DNA from: Alphaproteobacteria bacterium
GTDB lineage: Bacteria > Myxococcota_A > UBA796 > GCA-2862545
Assembly: GCA_020632915.1 (NCBI GenBank)
Contig: JACKEP010000029.1
Location: 1 to 64,000 of the forward strand
Direction of reading: 5' to 3'
DNA: 64,000 nt
Shown: positions 42,501 through 50,641 of the stretch, in pieces
How the letters are laid out: each line of letters opens with the position of its first letter
How positions within the stretch are numbered: position 1 is the stretch's first letter
Translations under genes and position numbers: made by a program
Notes under the pieces: model-generated
What the model saw: the letters and a program-made list of their open reading frames with translations, nothing else
Told to the model about the DNA's origin: nothing
Database searches by the model: none

Positions 42501-45035
42501 ATGCTGACCGCCGCCCTCGAGGATCGCTTCCGGATCGCGCTGGGCGACGCCGCGGTCGCCACCCGCGACGAGTCGATCGCCTTCGCCACGGCCTTCGCCC
42601 AGCTGGTGGTGCGCGTCCTCCCGGACGAGGCCGACGCCCAGTCGCTCAAGGCGGTGGCCGGCGCCCTCGCCGCCCGCACCGACCTCGACCCCGACGAGAT
42701 CGACGTCCTGCTCCAGCTCGCGCTCCTGCCCGAGCACCGCTCCGAGGTCACCGCGGCCGAGATTGCGGCGTTCGGTGCGCGCTTCGGTCGGGCGAGCGAG
42801 AACGCGCTGCGCGTCGCCGTGGAGGAGGAGCTCGATCTGGAGCGCTTCGCCGCCCGCTACGGCACCGCCGAGTCGCTGCTGCTGCTCGACAGCCTGTTCG
42901 CCGTGTGTGCCGTCGACGGCGAGATCGACGCCTCCGAGATCGACCGCCTGGAGGCCGCCGCCACGCGCCTGCAGGTCGACCCGATGCTGGTGGGGCTGCT
43001 GTTCCGCAAGCACGACGCCCGCCACGCCAAGGGCGACATGACCTTCGCGCTGCGCGGCCGCGACGAGGTCGTGGTCGGACGGAGCGCCGCTGCCGACGTG
43101 CGCCTGCCCGACCCCCAGGTCGCCGATCGCCACGCCCGCCTCGTCCGCACACCGGGCGGCTGGCGGGTGGTCGACCTCGGCTCCGGCCGCCCCACCCTGG
43201 TGCGCGGCGACGCGGTGAGCACGGCCCCGCTGCAGCCGGGCGACGAGCTGCGTGTCGGTCCCTACCGCCTCGTCCTGCACGCCGACGGCGACGAGCTGAC
43301 GGCGTTCGGCAGCCAGGCCACCTCGTCTCTGTCGCTGCGCGGCGTCAGCCGCCAGCTCACCACCCGCGACGGCCCGCTCACGTTGCTCGACGACGTCGAG
43401 TTCACGGTGTTCACCGGCGAGGTCGTGGCCCTGGTCGGTCCGTCCGGCGCCGGCAAGACCACGCTGCTGTCGGCGATCACAGGCATCGCGCCGCCCGACC
43501 GCGGCGAGATCCTGTTCGACGACGGCGACTTCCACGCGATGCTCGCGTCCGATCGCAGCCTCGTCGGCATCGTGCCCCAGGAAGACGACGTCCACGGCGA
43601 GCTGACGGTGCGCGAGGCGCTCTGGTACGCCGCACGGCTGCGCTTCCGCGCCGACGTCGAGGTCGACGCGATCGACGAGGCCGTCGACCGGGTCACGGGC
43701 GAGCTCGGCCTCGACCGCATCCGCGAGCAGCGCATCGGCACCGCCCTGCAGCGGGGCATCTCCGGGGGCCAGCGCAAGCGCGTCAACCTCGGCCAGGAGC
43801 TGCTCACCCGCACCACGCGCGTGTTGTTCCTCGACGAGCCCACGAGCGGCCTCGACCCGCGCACGGCGCAGGAGATCGTCAGCCAGGTCCGCCAGCTCGC
43901 CGACGACGGCCGCATCGTGTTCCTGGTCACCCACGACGTGTCCCCGTCGGTGCTCGCGCTCGTCGACCACCTCGTGGTCCTCGCCCCGGGAGGGCGCCTG
44001 GCGTGGTTCGGCCCACCGCGGGAGGCGTGCCGCTGGTTCGGCGTCGACTCGGTCGACCAGATCTTCGCCATGCTCCCGGAGGACACACCCGAGGGCTGGC
44101 GCGACCGCTACCGGGCCAGCCCGGCGTGGCGCAAGTACGTCCGCACCCGGGAGCACCTGCTCGGGCTGGAGCCGTCGCGGCCACGCCAGGCGCCCGCGGT
44201 GGTCCACCGCCGGTCGCTGGTGCGTCAGTGGCGCACGCTCACCAGCCGCTACTTCCGGGTGAAGCGCCGCGACTGGGTGGGCACGGGCGTGCTGCTCGCC
44301 CAGGCTCCCCTGCTGGCCACGGCCTTCGCCATCGTCTTCCCCGCCGCCGACGCCTCCACCGTGTTCGTGCTGGTGCTGTCGGCGCTGTGGTTCGGCGCGT
44401 CGGTCTCGGTGCGCGAGCTCATCGCCGAGCGGCCCATCTGGCGCCGGGAGGCCCGCGTGGGCCTCCGGCTCGTGCCGTACATGGCGTCCAAGGTGGTGGT
44501 GCTGTCGTCCATCGTCACCGTGCAGTGCCTGCTGCTGACGGGCATCCTGTTCGTGGCGCTCGACATGGGCGCGTTCGGCTTCGACCCGCTGGCCCTGTCG
44601 GGCGTGATCACGGCGACGGGGCTCGTCGGCATGTCCCTCGGACTGCTCGTCTCGGCGTCGTTCTCGTCGAGCGAGGCCGCGGTGGGCACGCTGCCTGTGG
44701 TGCTGATTCCCCAGATCGCGTTCAGCGGCCTGCTGGTCAAGATCAAGGAGATGTCGGTGGTCGCGGGCGCCATCTCCTACCTGATGGTCACCCGGTTCGG
44801 CTTCGAGGCAGCCCTGAAGACGGGTGAACGTCTCCACCTGCCGGCGCGCGCCGGCAACACGCCCCGCACCGAGCCCGTGGCCTCGCGCCTGTTCGAGATC
44901 GGCTTCAAGACGACCACCGACCCCGACGACCTGGGCATGCCGATGGCCACGCTCCTGGGGGTGCTGGCGGTGTTCTTCGTCGCGTTCCTCACGGCGGCCA
45001 CGTGGCTCACGGGCCGGGCGCGCAAGGGGACCTGA
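42501..45035 (+). CDS. TerB-FHA-ABCG-type ABC transporter fusion
   Basis: 844 residues. Residues about 1-165 are helical and contain a TerB-like segment (SLFAVCAVDGEIDASEIDRL). An FHA domain follows (about 180-255: VVVGRSAAADVRL, VADRHARL), which normally binds phosphothreonine. An ABCG-type ATPase comes next: Walker A GPSGAGKTT (313-321), signature SGGQ (421-424), Walker B RVLFLDEPTSGLD. The C-terminus is an ABC-2 permease with six predicted helices (about 595-840). FHA-ABCG proteins are known (for example mycobacterial Rv1747) and are regulated by Ser/Thr kinases; the TerB-like N-terminus is an addition. A homodimeric exporter under phospho-control is the best reading. Substrate unknown. 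Confidence 0.9.
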   Translation: MLTAALEDRFRIALGDAAVATRDESIAFATAFAQLVVRVLPDEADAQSLKAVAGALAARTDLDPDEIDVLLQLALLPEHRSEVTAAEIAAFGARFGRASENALRVAVEEELDLERFAARYGTAESLLLLDSLFAVCAVDGEIDASEIDRLEAAATRLQVDPMLVGLLFRKHDARHAKGDMTFALRGRDEVVVGRSAAADVRLPDPQVADRHARLVRTPGGWRVVDLGSGRPTLVRGDAVSTAPLQPGDELRVGPYRLVLHADGDELTAFGSQATSSLSLRGVSRQLTTRDGPLTLLDDVEFTVFTGEVVALVGPSGAGKTTLLSAITGIAPPDRGEILFDDGDFHAMLASDRSLVGIVPQEDDVHGELTVREALWYAARLRFRADVEVDAIDEAVDRVTGELGLDRIREQRIGTALQRGISGGQRKRVNLGQELLTRTTRVLFLDEPTSGLDPRTAQEIVSQVRQLADDGRIVFLVTHDVSPSVLALVDHLVVLAPGGRLAWFGPPREACRWFGVDSVDQIFAMLPEDTPEGWRDRYRASPAWRKYVRTREHLLGLEPSRPRQAPAVVHRRSLVRQWRTLTSRYFRVKRRDWVGTGVLLAQAPLLATAFAIVFPAADASTVFVLVLSALWFGASVSVRELIAERPIWRREARVGLRLVPYMASKVVVLSSIVTVQCLLLTGILFVALDMGAFGFDPLALSGVITATGLVGMSLGLLVSASFSSSEAAVGTLPVVLIPQIAFSGLLVKIKEMSVVAGAISYLMVTRFGFEAALKTGERLHLPARAGNTPRTEPVASRLFEIGFKTTTDPDDLGMPMATLLGVLAVFFVAFLTAATWLTGRARKGT

Positions 45036-45047
45036 CCGTCACGCAGT

Positions 45048-45078
45048 CCGTGAGTCGACGTTTCACGGTGACTCACGG
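45048..45078. terminator. Bidirectional terminator hairpin
   Basis: CCGTGAGTC (45048-45056) and GACTCACGG (45070-45078) are perfect 9-bp arms around a 13-nt loop, placed between convergent genes; the right arm contains the stop of the alpha/beta hydrolase gene. No T-run. Confidence 0.55.
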
Positions 45079-46104
45079 CGCCTCGTCGCGCGCCGCCCTC
45101 ACGGTGCGCACGGCGTGCCTCACGGCGAGCTCCACCGGCGCCGCGTCGTGGTCGTCGAACAGCAGCGAGTGGTGCGTGGCGCCCCACACCTCCACCCGCT
45201 GACCCCGCGTGGACAGGTTGGCGAGGTCTTCCTGCAGGGTCTCCCAGGCGTGCGTGACGTCCGCTTCGTCGACGCCAGGGCTGTGGCCGAACGGCTTCTC
45301 GGCGTGGACCACCACGAGCGGCAGGTCGCCCAGGCCCGGCAGGTTCGCGACGTGGTCGGCGCTCGCGGACCACGCCGCCGCCTCGGCCGACGCCGTGTCG
45401 AGCGCCTGGTGGCGCAGCACGCTCTCGGTCAGTCGTCGCCAGGTGCGTCCGTCGAGGTCGCCCCGATCGCCGAGCAGAGGGAGCACGCCCGTCCAGACCC
45501 CGAGCCGCAGCGGCCCCAGGCGCCCCGCCGTGGGCAGGATCTCGTACAGACGGAAGAAGGGCTCGCGCATCGGCCGCGGCAGGCAGGCTGGCGTGCACGA
45601 CGGGGAGAGCTGGGAGGGGTGGGCGCCGTCGACGAGCACCATCGCCGCCACGTCGTCGGGCCGGCGCGCGCGCAGCTCCCGGGCCACGAACGCCCCGAGG
45701 GAGTGGCCGACGACCACCAGCGGCGTCGGCAGCGGCGCGGCGTCGATCAGCCGATCGAGGTCTTCGGCGTGACGCTCGCTGCGCGCGTCGGCCCGGCCGG
45801 AGTCGCTCCAGCCGTAGCCCGCGCGGTCGTAGCTGCAGACCCGGGTGAGGTCGGCGAGGCGGTCCTGCACGCGGCGCCACTGTTCTGCGCTGCCGCCGAG
45901 GCCGTGGATGAGCACCACCGTGGGCGTGCCCTCGCCCACGCAGCGCAGGTGCAGGGACCCGTCGCCGATGTCGACGCGCTCGCCGTCCATCGGCACGCGC
46001 CAGGGGAACGTGGCGTCCAGCACGATCTCGGTGAGCACGCCCGCCACGGGCACGCCCACCACGACGGCCAACAGACCGCGCGCCAGGCGACGAAGCCACG
46101 GCAT
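45073..46104 (-). CDS. Alpha/beta hydrolase, membrane-anchored
   Basis: 343 residues. An N-terminal helix (about 10-30, LLAVVVGVPVAGVLTEIV) anchors it. Oxyanion motif LIHGLGGS, nucleophile GHSLGA (Ser135) and catalytic His near ATHHSLLF are present, as in the epoxide hydrolase/lipase-like group. ATG 46104 overlaps the CaiB stop by one nt (TGATG), the third gene of the GCDH operon. There is no Shine-Dalgarno of its own, so it relies on coupling. Substrate unknown; a thioesterase or ester hydrolase role in the same pathway is possible. Confidence 0.88.
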   Translation of the reverse strand: MPWLRRLARGLLAVVVGVPVAGVLTEIVLDATFPWRVPMDGERVDIGDGSLHLRCVGEGTPTVVLIHGLGGSAEQWRRVQDRLADLTRVCSYDRAGYGWSDSGRADARSERHAEDLDRLIDAAPLPTPLVVVGHSLGAFVARELRARRPDDVAAMVLVDGAHPSQLSPSCTPACLPRPMREPFFRLYEILPTAGRLGPLRLGVWTGVLPLLGDRGDLDGRTWRRLTESVLRHQALDTASAEAAAWSASADHVANLPGLGDLPLVVVHAEKPFGHSPGVDEADVTHAWETLQEDLANLSTRGQRVEVWGATHHSLLFDDHDAAPVELAVRHAVRTVRAARDEAP

Positions 46105-47330
46105 CAGGAGGGCCCCACGGCGCCCGACGCACGGACGCGGGCGACCGCCTCGGGACCCCACACCTCGGCCACGACGGCGTCGGTGTCGGCACCCAGCCGT
46201 GGCGGCGGCCGCCCGGCCACCGCCGGCGTGCCGTCGAAGCGCAGCGGGTTGGCGAGCCCCGGGATCACCGTGTCTCCGTCCTGCTGGTGGCGCACCACCC
46301 GATCGGCCACCCCCGCGCGCGCGAGCGCCTCGCACGCGTCGAGCACCGGTCCGCACGGCACCCCCACGGCCGTCAGCCGCGCCTCCCAGTCCGCGCGCGG
46401 CAGGACGCGCAGGCGGGCCGCGAGCGCCGGCACGAGCACGTCGCGGTGGGCCACCCGCGCCGCGTTCGTGGCGAACCGCGGGTCGTCGACCCAGGACGGC
46501 GCGTCGATCGCGCGGCACAGCGCGCGGAACTGCGTGTCGTTGCCCACCGCGACGACGAGGTGGCCATCCGCCGCCTCGAACGCCTGGTAGGGCACGATGC
46601 TCGGGTGGGCGCTGCCCAGCCGTCGCGGCGCCTCCCCCGTCACCAGCGCGTTCAGCCCCTGGTTCGCGAGCCACGCCAGCTGCGTGTCGTGCAGGGCGAG
46701 CTGGACGTGCTCGCCCACGCCGGTGTGCTCCCGTCGCAGCAGGGCCGCGAGCACCCCGGTCACCGCGTACATGCCGGTCATCAGGTCGGCGACCGCCACG
46801 CCCACCTTCGTCGGGGGGCCGTCCGGCGCGCCGGTCAGGCTCATCAGGCCGCCCATCGCCTGGACGAGCAGGTCGTAGCCGGGGCGATGGCCGTCGGGTC
46901 CGTCGGGGTCGAAGCCGGTGATGGTGCAGACGACGAGGCGGGGATGGCGCGCCCGCAGGCTGGCCGCGTCGAGGCCCCACCGCGCCAGCGTGCCCGGCTT
47001 GTAGTTCTCGAGCACCACGTCGCACGTGGCGGCGAGCGCGTGCACCAGCGCCTGGCCGTCCGGGTGGGCCAGATCGATCGTCACCGACCGCTTGCCGCGG
47101 TTCGCCGCGAGGAAGTAGGCCGACGTGACCACCTCGCCGTCGGCGTCGGTGAGCCAGGGCGGCCCCCACGCGCGCGTGTCGTCGCCGTCGACCGGTCGCT
47201 CCACCTTGAGCACGGTGGCGCCGAGGTCGGCGAGCGCCTGACCTGCCCACGGCCCGGCGAGCACCCGGGACAGGTCGAGCACCCGCAGGTGCCCCAGCGG
47301 CCCTGTGGCGTCGGGCCGGGCTTCGGTCAC
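46104..47330 (-). CDS. CaiB/BaiF-family CoA-transferase
   Basis: 408 residues, standard for class III CoA-transferases. Motifs LDLSRVLAGPWAGQALADLGATV, ENYKPGTLARWGLD and ADLMTGMYAVTG are present; Asp182 of the last aligns with the catalytic Asp of formyl-CoA transferase. These enzymes move CoA between carboxylic acids through an aspartyl anhydride. GTG 47330 overlaps the GCDH stop (GTGA). Next to glutaryl-CoA dehydrogenase, the likely reaction is succinyl-CoA:glutarate CoA transfer (SUGCT-like), but this is inferred from context. Confidence 0.93.
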   Translation of the reverse strand: MTEARPDATGPLGHLRVLDLSRVLAGPWAGQALADLGATVLKVERPVDGDDTRAWGPPWLTDADGEVVTSAYFLAANRGKRSVTIDLAHPDGQALVHALAATCDVVLENYKPGTLARWGLDAASLRARHPRLVVCTITGFDPDGPDGHRPGYDLLVQAMGGLMSLTGAPDGPPTKVGVAVADLMTGMYAVTGVLAALLRREHTGVGEHVQLALHDTQLAWLANQGLNALVTGEAPRRLGSAHPSIVPYQAFEAADGHLVVAVGNDTQFRALCRAIDAPSWVDDPRFATNAARVAHRDVLVPALAARLRVLPRADWEARLTAVGVPCGPVLDACEALARAGVADRVVRHQQDGDTVIPGLANPLRFDGTPAVAGRPPPRLGADTDAVVAEVWGPEAVARVRASGAVGPS

Positions 47331-48529
47331 CCGGCGGCGTCCGGACCGAACGCCTGCAGGCCCGTCTGCGCCCGCCCCAGGATGAGGGCGTGGATGTCGT
47401 GCGTGCCTTCGTAGGTGTTGACGGACTCGAGGTTCATCACGTGGCGGATGACGTGGAACTCGTCACTGATGCCGTTTCCACCGTGCATGTCGCGAGACAC
47501 GCGGGCGATGTCGAGGGCCTTGCCGCAGTTGTTGCGCTTGACGAGCGACACCATCTCGGGGGCGAAGCGGCCCTCGTCCATCAGGCGGCCGACGCGCAGG
47601 GCGCCCTGCAGGCCGAGCGTGATCTCGGTCTGCATGTCGGCCAGCTTCTTCTGGACGAGCTGGTTGGCGGCCAGCGGGCGACCGAACTGCTTGCGGTCCA
47701 TCGTGTAGCGGTGGGCGGCGTGCCAGCAGTACTCAGCGGCGCCCATCGCGCCCCAGGAGATGCCGTAGCGGGCGCGGTTGAGGCACGAGAACGGCCCCTT
47801 GAGCCCGCGCACGTCGGGGAAGTGGTTGGCGTCGGGGACGAACACGTCCTCCATCACGATCTCGCCGGTGGACGAGGCGCGCAGGCTGAACTTGCCCTCG
47901 ATCTTCGGCGCCGACAGCCCGGTCATCCCCTTCTCGAGCACGAAGCCGTGGATGCGGTCGTCGGTGTCGGCCTTGGCCCACACGACGAACACGTCGGCGA
48001 TCGGCGAGTTGGTGATCCACATCTTGGTGCCGCGGACGATCCAGCCGCCGTCGACCTTGCGGGCGCGGGTGCGCATGCTGCCGGGGTCGGACCCGTGGTC
48101 GGGCTCGGTGAGGCCGAAGCAGCCCACCAGCTGACCTGAGGCGAGACCGGGGAGGAAACGGCGCTTCTGCTCCTCGGTGCCCCACGTGGAGATCGGGTGC
48201 ATCACGAGGCTGGACTGCACGCTCATCGCCGAGCGGTAGCCCGAGTCCACCCGCTCCACCTCGCGCGCGATCAGGCCGTAGCAGACGTAGTTGACGCCCG
48301 CGCCGCCGTAGTCGGGCGAGATCGTGGCGCCGAGCAGGCCGAGCTCGCCGAGCTCGTCCATGATCTCCCGGTGGAAGTGCTCGTCGCGGTTGGCGTGGAG
48401 CACCCGGGGCATCAGCGACCCCTGGCAGTACTCGCGCGCCGTGTGCATCACCATCCGCTCCTCTTCGGAGAGCTGGTCTTCGAGGAAGAAGGGATCCCGC
48501 CAGTCGAAAGCAGCGAAACGCTCGGCCAT
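47327..48529 (-). CDS. gcdH: Glutaryl-CoA dehydrogenase
   Basis: 400 residues. Sequence blocks are almost those of animal and bacterial GCDH: ERVDSGYRSAMSVQSSLVMHP, CFGLTEPDHGSDPGSM, KMWITNSPIADVFVVWAK and TYEGTHDIHALILGRAQTG. Glu374 in the last is the catalytic base. The enzyme oxidises and decarboxylates glutaryl-CoA to crotonyl-CoA with FAD, in lysine/tryptophan and aromatic breakdown. ATG 48529 has GAGGAG four nt upstream; an upstream ATG at 48589 adds 20 unrelated residues. First gene of a three-gene operon with CoA-transferase and hydrolase. Confidence 0.95.
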   Translation of the reverse strand: MAERFAAFDWRDPFFLEDQLSEEERMVMHTAREYCQGSLMPRVLHANRDEHFHREIMDELGELGLLGATISPDYGGAGVNYVCYGLIAREVERVDSGYRSAMSVQSSLVMHPISTWGTEEQKRRFLPGLASGQLVGCFGLTEPDHGSDPGSMRTRARKVDGGWIVRGTKMWITNSPIADVFVVWAKADTDDRIHGFVLEKGMTGLSAPKIEGKFSLRASSTGEIVMEDVFVPDANHFPDVRGLKGPFSCLNRARYGISWGAMGAAEYCWHAAHRYTMDRKQFGRPLAANQLVQKKLADMQTEITLGLQGALRVGRLMDEGRFAPEMVSLVKRNNCGKALDIARVSRDMHGGNGISDEFHVIRHVMNLESVNTYEGTHDIHALILGRAQTGLQAFGPDAAG

Positions 48530-48691
48530 GGACTCCTCGGGGGCGATGTTGCAGACCTGGGTCGTATCGCGCGCCCCGTGGCAGGGCACCCTTGCGGCGC
48601 GGGCCGTGGGGCGTCACAGGGGGCCGCGCCCCCCACGCCCTGCGAGCCCCGCCTGCGCCTGCCCCGACCCGATCCCACGCTCCTGCGCTCG

Positions 48692-49060
48692 ATGGCCGTC
48701 GGCCTCGCGGCCACCGCGAGCGACCTGCTCACGCTGACGTTCATCGTCGAGGCGCTGGGCCTGCCGAACACCGTCGCCAACGTCCCGGGCCTGCTGGTGG
48801 GCACCACCGTGCAGTACCTGGGCAACAAGACCTTCGCGTTCCGGGACCCGTCGCGGGATCACCTGCGCAAGGGCACGCTGTTCGCGCTCGTGGAGACGGC
48901 CACGTTCACGTTCAACGCGGTGGGCTTCCACCTCGTCGTCACCCACACCCCCGTCCCGATGATCCCGGCGCGGCTGCTGGTGTCGTCGCTGATCTACTTC
49001 ACCTGGCAGTTCCCGATGTGGCGCCGGGTGTTCGCCCACGACGCGCCCGCCGAGCCGTGA
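48692..49060 (+). CDS. GtrA-like membrane protein
   Basis: 122 residues from ATG 48692, with four predicted helices and the GtrA hallmark between helices 2 and 3 (GTTVQYLGNKTFAFRD). Such proteins flip polyprenyl-linked sugars or support glycan modification. GtrA proteins are usually 130-150 aa and begin before helix 1; here the ATG is at its edge, so an unusual CTG/TTG start a little upstream is possible. It diverges from GCDH and ends one nt before the convergent DUF1801 stop. Confidence 0.8.
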   Translation: MAVGLAATASDLLTLTFIVEALGLPNTVANVPGLLVGTTVQYLGNKTFAFRDPSRDHLRKGTLFALVETATFTFNAVGFHLVVTHTPVPMIPARLLVSSLIYFTWQFPMWRRVFAHDAPAEP

Positions 49061-49061
49061 G

Positions 49062-49403
49062 TCAGCGGTCGCGCGCCCACCGGGCCCGCAGCACCTCGCG
49101 GATCCCGTCCTGCGGCAGCGGCCGACCGGGAGTGAGCCGGATGCAGCTCTTGCCGAGGTCGGCGCCGGGCAGCAGGTGGGCGCGCGGCGCCACGATCGCG
49201 GGGTCCACGTACAGCGCCACGTAGCGCTTCTGGGCCGCGAGGTTGGCCAGGCCCGGGTAGTCGAGCATGCCGTAGCGGATGCCCTCCACCACCTCGGGTG
49301 CCACCTCACGCACCAGCGCCCGCACCGCCTCGATCGTGGCGCGCAGCCCCGGGTCGTCGATGCTGTCCAGGTAGGTCTGGGGGTCGTCGTCGGGTCGCTT
49401 CAT
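49062..49403 (-). CDS. DUF1801 (YdhG-like) protein
   Basis: 113 residues. YLDSIDDPGLRATIEAVRALVREVAPEVVEGIRYGMLDY and the Tyr/Lys-rich centre (AAQKRYVALYV) match DUF1801, a small iron-chaperone-like fold of unclear role. ATG 49403 is the only start with a normal N-terminus. Cytoplasmic. Isolated gene. Confidence 0.85.
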   Translation of the reverse strand: MKRPDDDPQTYLDSIDDPGLRATIEAVRALVREVAPEVVEGIRYGMLDYPGLANLAAQKRYVALYVDPAIVAPRAHLLPGADLGKSCIRLTPGRPLPQDGIREVLRARWARDR

Positions 49404-49438
49404 GGGCCTGCCCTCGGACCGAGCCTACCGCACGGGCG

Positions 49439-50500
49439 TCAGGGGGCGTCGTCGGCGACGACGCCGTGGTCGACGAGCCACGCCGCGGTGGCCTCGGCGA
49501 TGAGCGCCGAGCCCGCCTCGCTCCAGTGGGTGCCGTGGCGGAACGCGGCGTCGTCGGGGTCGACCGCGTCCACCCACGGGAACAGGCTGCCGCACGCCGC
49601 GTCGGTGGTGGCGCACCAGCCGTCGACGAACCGGGGGAACGGCGTCTTGCCCTGGGCGGCCCGCTCCGCGATGCGGCGGCGGTCGTCGGGCGTGGGGGCG
49701 TCGAGCACCACGGGAACGGCGCCGTCGGCCCGCACGTCCGCGACGAAGCGATCGAGGATCGCCCCGGTGAGCGCCTGGTCGTGGCGCTCGGCGGCGCCAC
49801 GGTCGCCGGTCAGCCCCACCCGGTAGACGTCGAGGAGCTGCACCAGCCAGCTCCGCCCGAACAGGCGCCAGCCCATCGCCTCGGGCGTGGGCACCGGCAC
49901 GCCGTGCAGGGCGAGCGCGCCGTCCTCGAGGGCGAACCACGGCTTGGCCGCCGAGAAGAACCGCGCGCCGTTGCGCGGGATGTCGACGTCGACGAACACC
50001 ATCAGCACCACGTCGGCGTGCAGGTCGGCGCCGTCGCGCTCGTACCGCAGCACGGCCTGGTCGTGGCCGTAGCCGGGCACGGCGAGGTTCATCACGTCCC
50101 ACCCGGGCAGCCGGGCCTGCAGCTGGGGCCCCAGGGAGTCGGCGACGTCCAGGTCGTCACCCCACGCGAAGCTGTCGCCGAGGAGGACGAGGCGCTTGCG
50201 ACCGTCGGACGGCGGCGGCACCGGGCGCCCGTCCCGCGTGCCGGCCGCGGTGACGCCCAGGCCCCCGGGGCGCGGCGCCCAGCCGAGGTCGGGATCGTGG
50301 ACGAAGTCGACCAGCCCCCCGCTGCCCAGGCGGCTGACGTACCACCCGAGCTCACGCCCCTGGTCGCAGCTGCACGCGCTGTCGAGCCGATCGGGCATGC
50401 CCGGCAGCCGCAGGCCGAGGCGCACCACGCCTTCGGCGAGCAGCAGGCTCACGATCAGCATGGCCAACGCGCGACGCAGGCGACCCTCCGGCGGCGCCAC
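49439..50500 (-). CDS. Membrane-anchored SGNH/GDSL-type hydrolase
   Basis: 353 residues from GTG 50500. One N-terminal helix (about 11-28, ALAMLIVSLLLAEGVVRL) is followed by an SGNH domain: block I LLGDSFAWGDD (Ser110), FVDVDIPRN region and block V HGTHWSEAG. Such proteins remove or transfer acyl groups on surface glycans. No ribosome site is clear; ATG in ALAMLIV is an alternative start. It diverges from the kinase gene over a 26-bp palindrome that could control both. Confidence 0.82.
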   Translation of the reverse strand: MAPPEGRLRRALAMLIVSLLLAEGVVRLGLRLPGMPDRLDSACSCDQGRELGWYVSRLGSGGLVDFVHDPDLGWAPRPGGLGVTAAGTRDGRPVPPPSDGRKRLVLLGDSFAWGDDLDVADSLGPQLQARLPGWDVMNLAVPGYGHDQAVLRYERDGADLHADVVLMVFVDVDIPRNGARFFSAAKPWFALEDGALALHGVPVPTPEAMGWRLFGRSWLVQLLDVYRVGLTGDRGAAERHDQALTGAILDRFVADVRADGAVPVVLDAPTPDDRRRIAERAAQGKTPFPRFVDGWCATTDAACGSLFPWVDAVDPDDAAFRHGTHWSEAGSALIAEATAAWLVDHGVVADDAP

Positions 50501-50568
50501 CGTACAGCGCGACGCGGGAGGGCTCAAGCCGCAGGGCCCGTTTGCAGGGGCGCCGGACGGAACACCGC

Positions 50569-50594
50569 CACAGTCCTGCATGCAGGACACTGTG
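50569..50594. promoter_or_regulatory. Strong palindrome between SGNH and kinase genes
   Basis: Core GTCCTGCA/TGCAGGAC (50573-50588) is a perfect 16-bp palindrome; outer arms CACAGT (50569-50574) and ACTGTG (50589-50594) extend it with a 2-nt offset on the right. It ends 47 nt before the kinase ATG. Operator or cruciform/terminator for either gene. Confidence 0.55.
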
Positions 50595-50641
50595 GGCCGG
50601 CGGCAGACCTCTGGTAGATCGACACCTCCCCCCGGTGCCCG

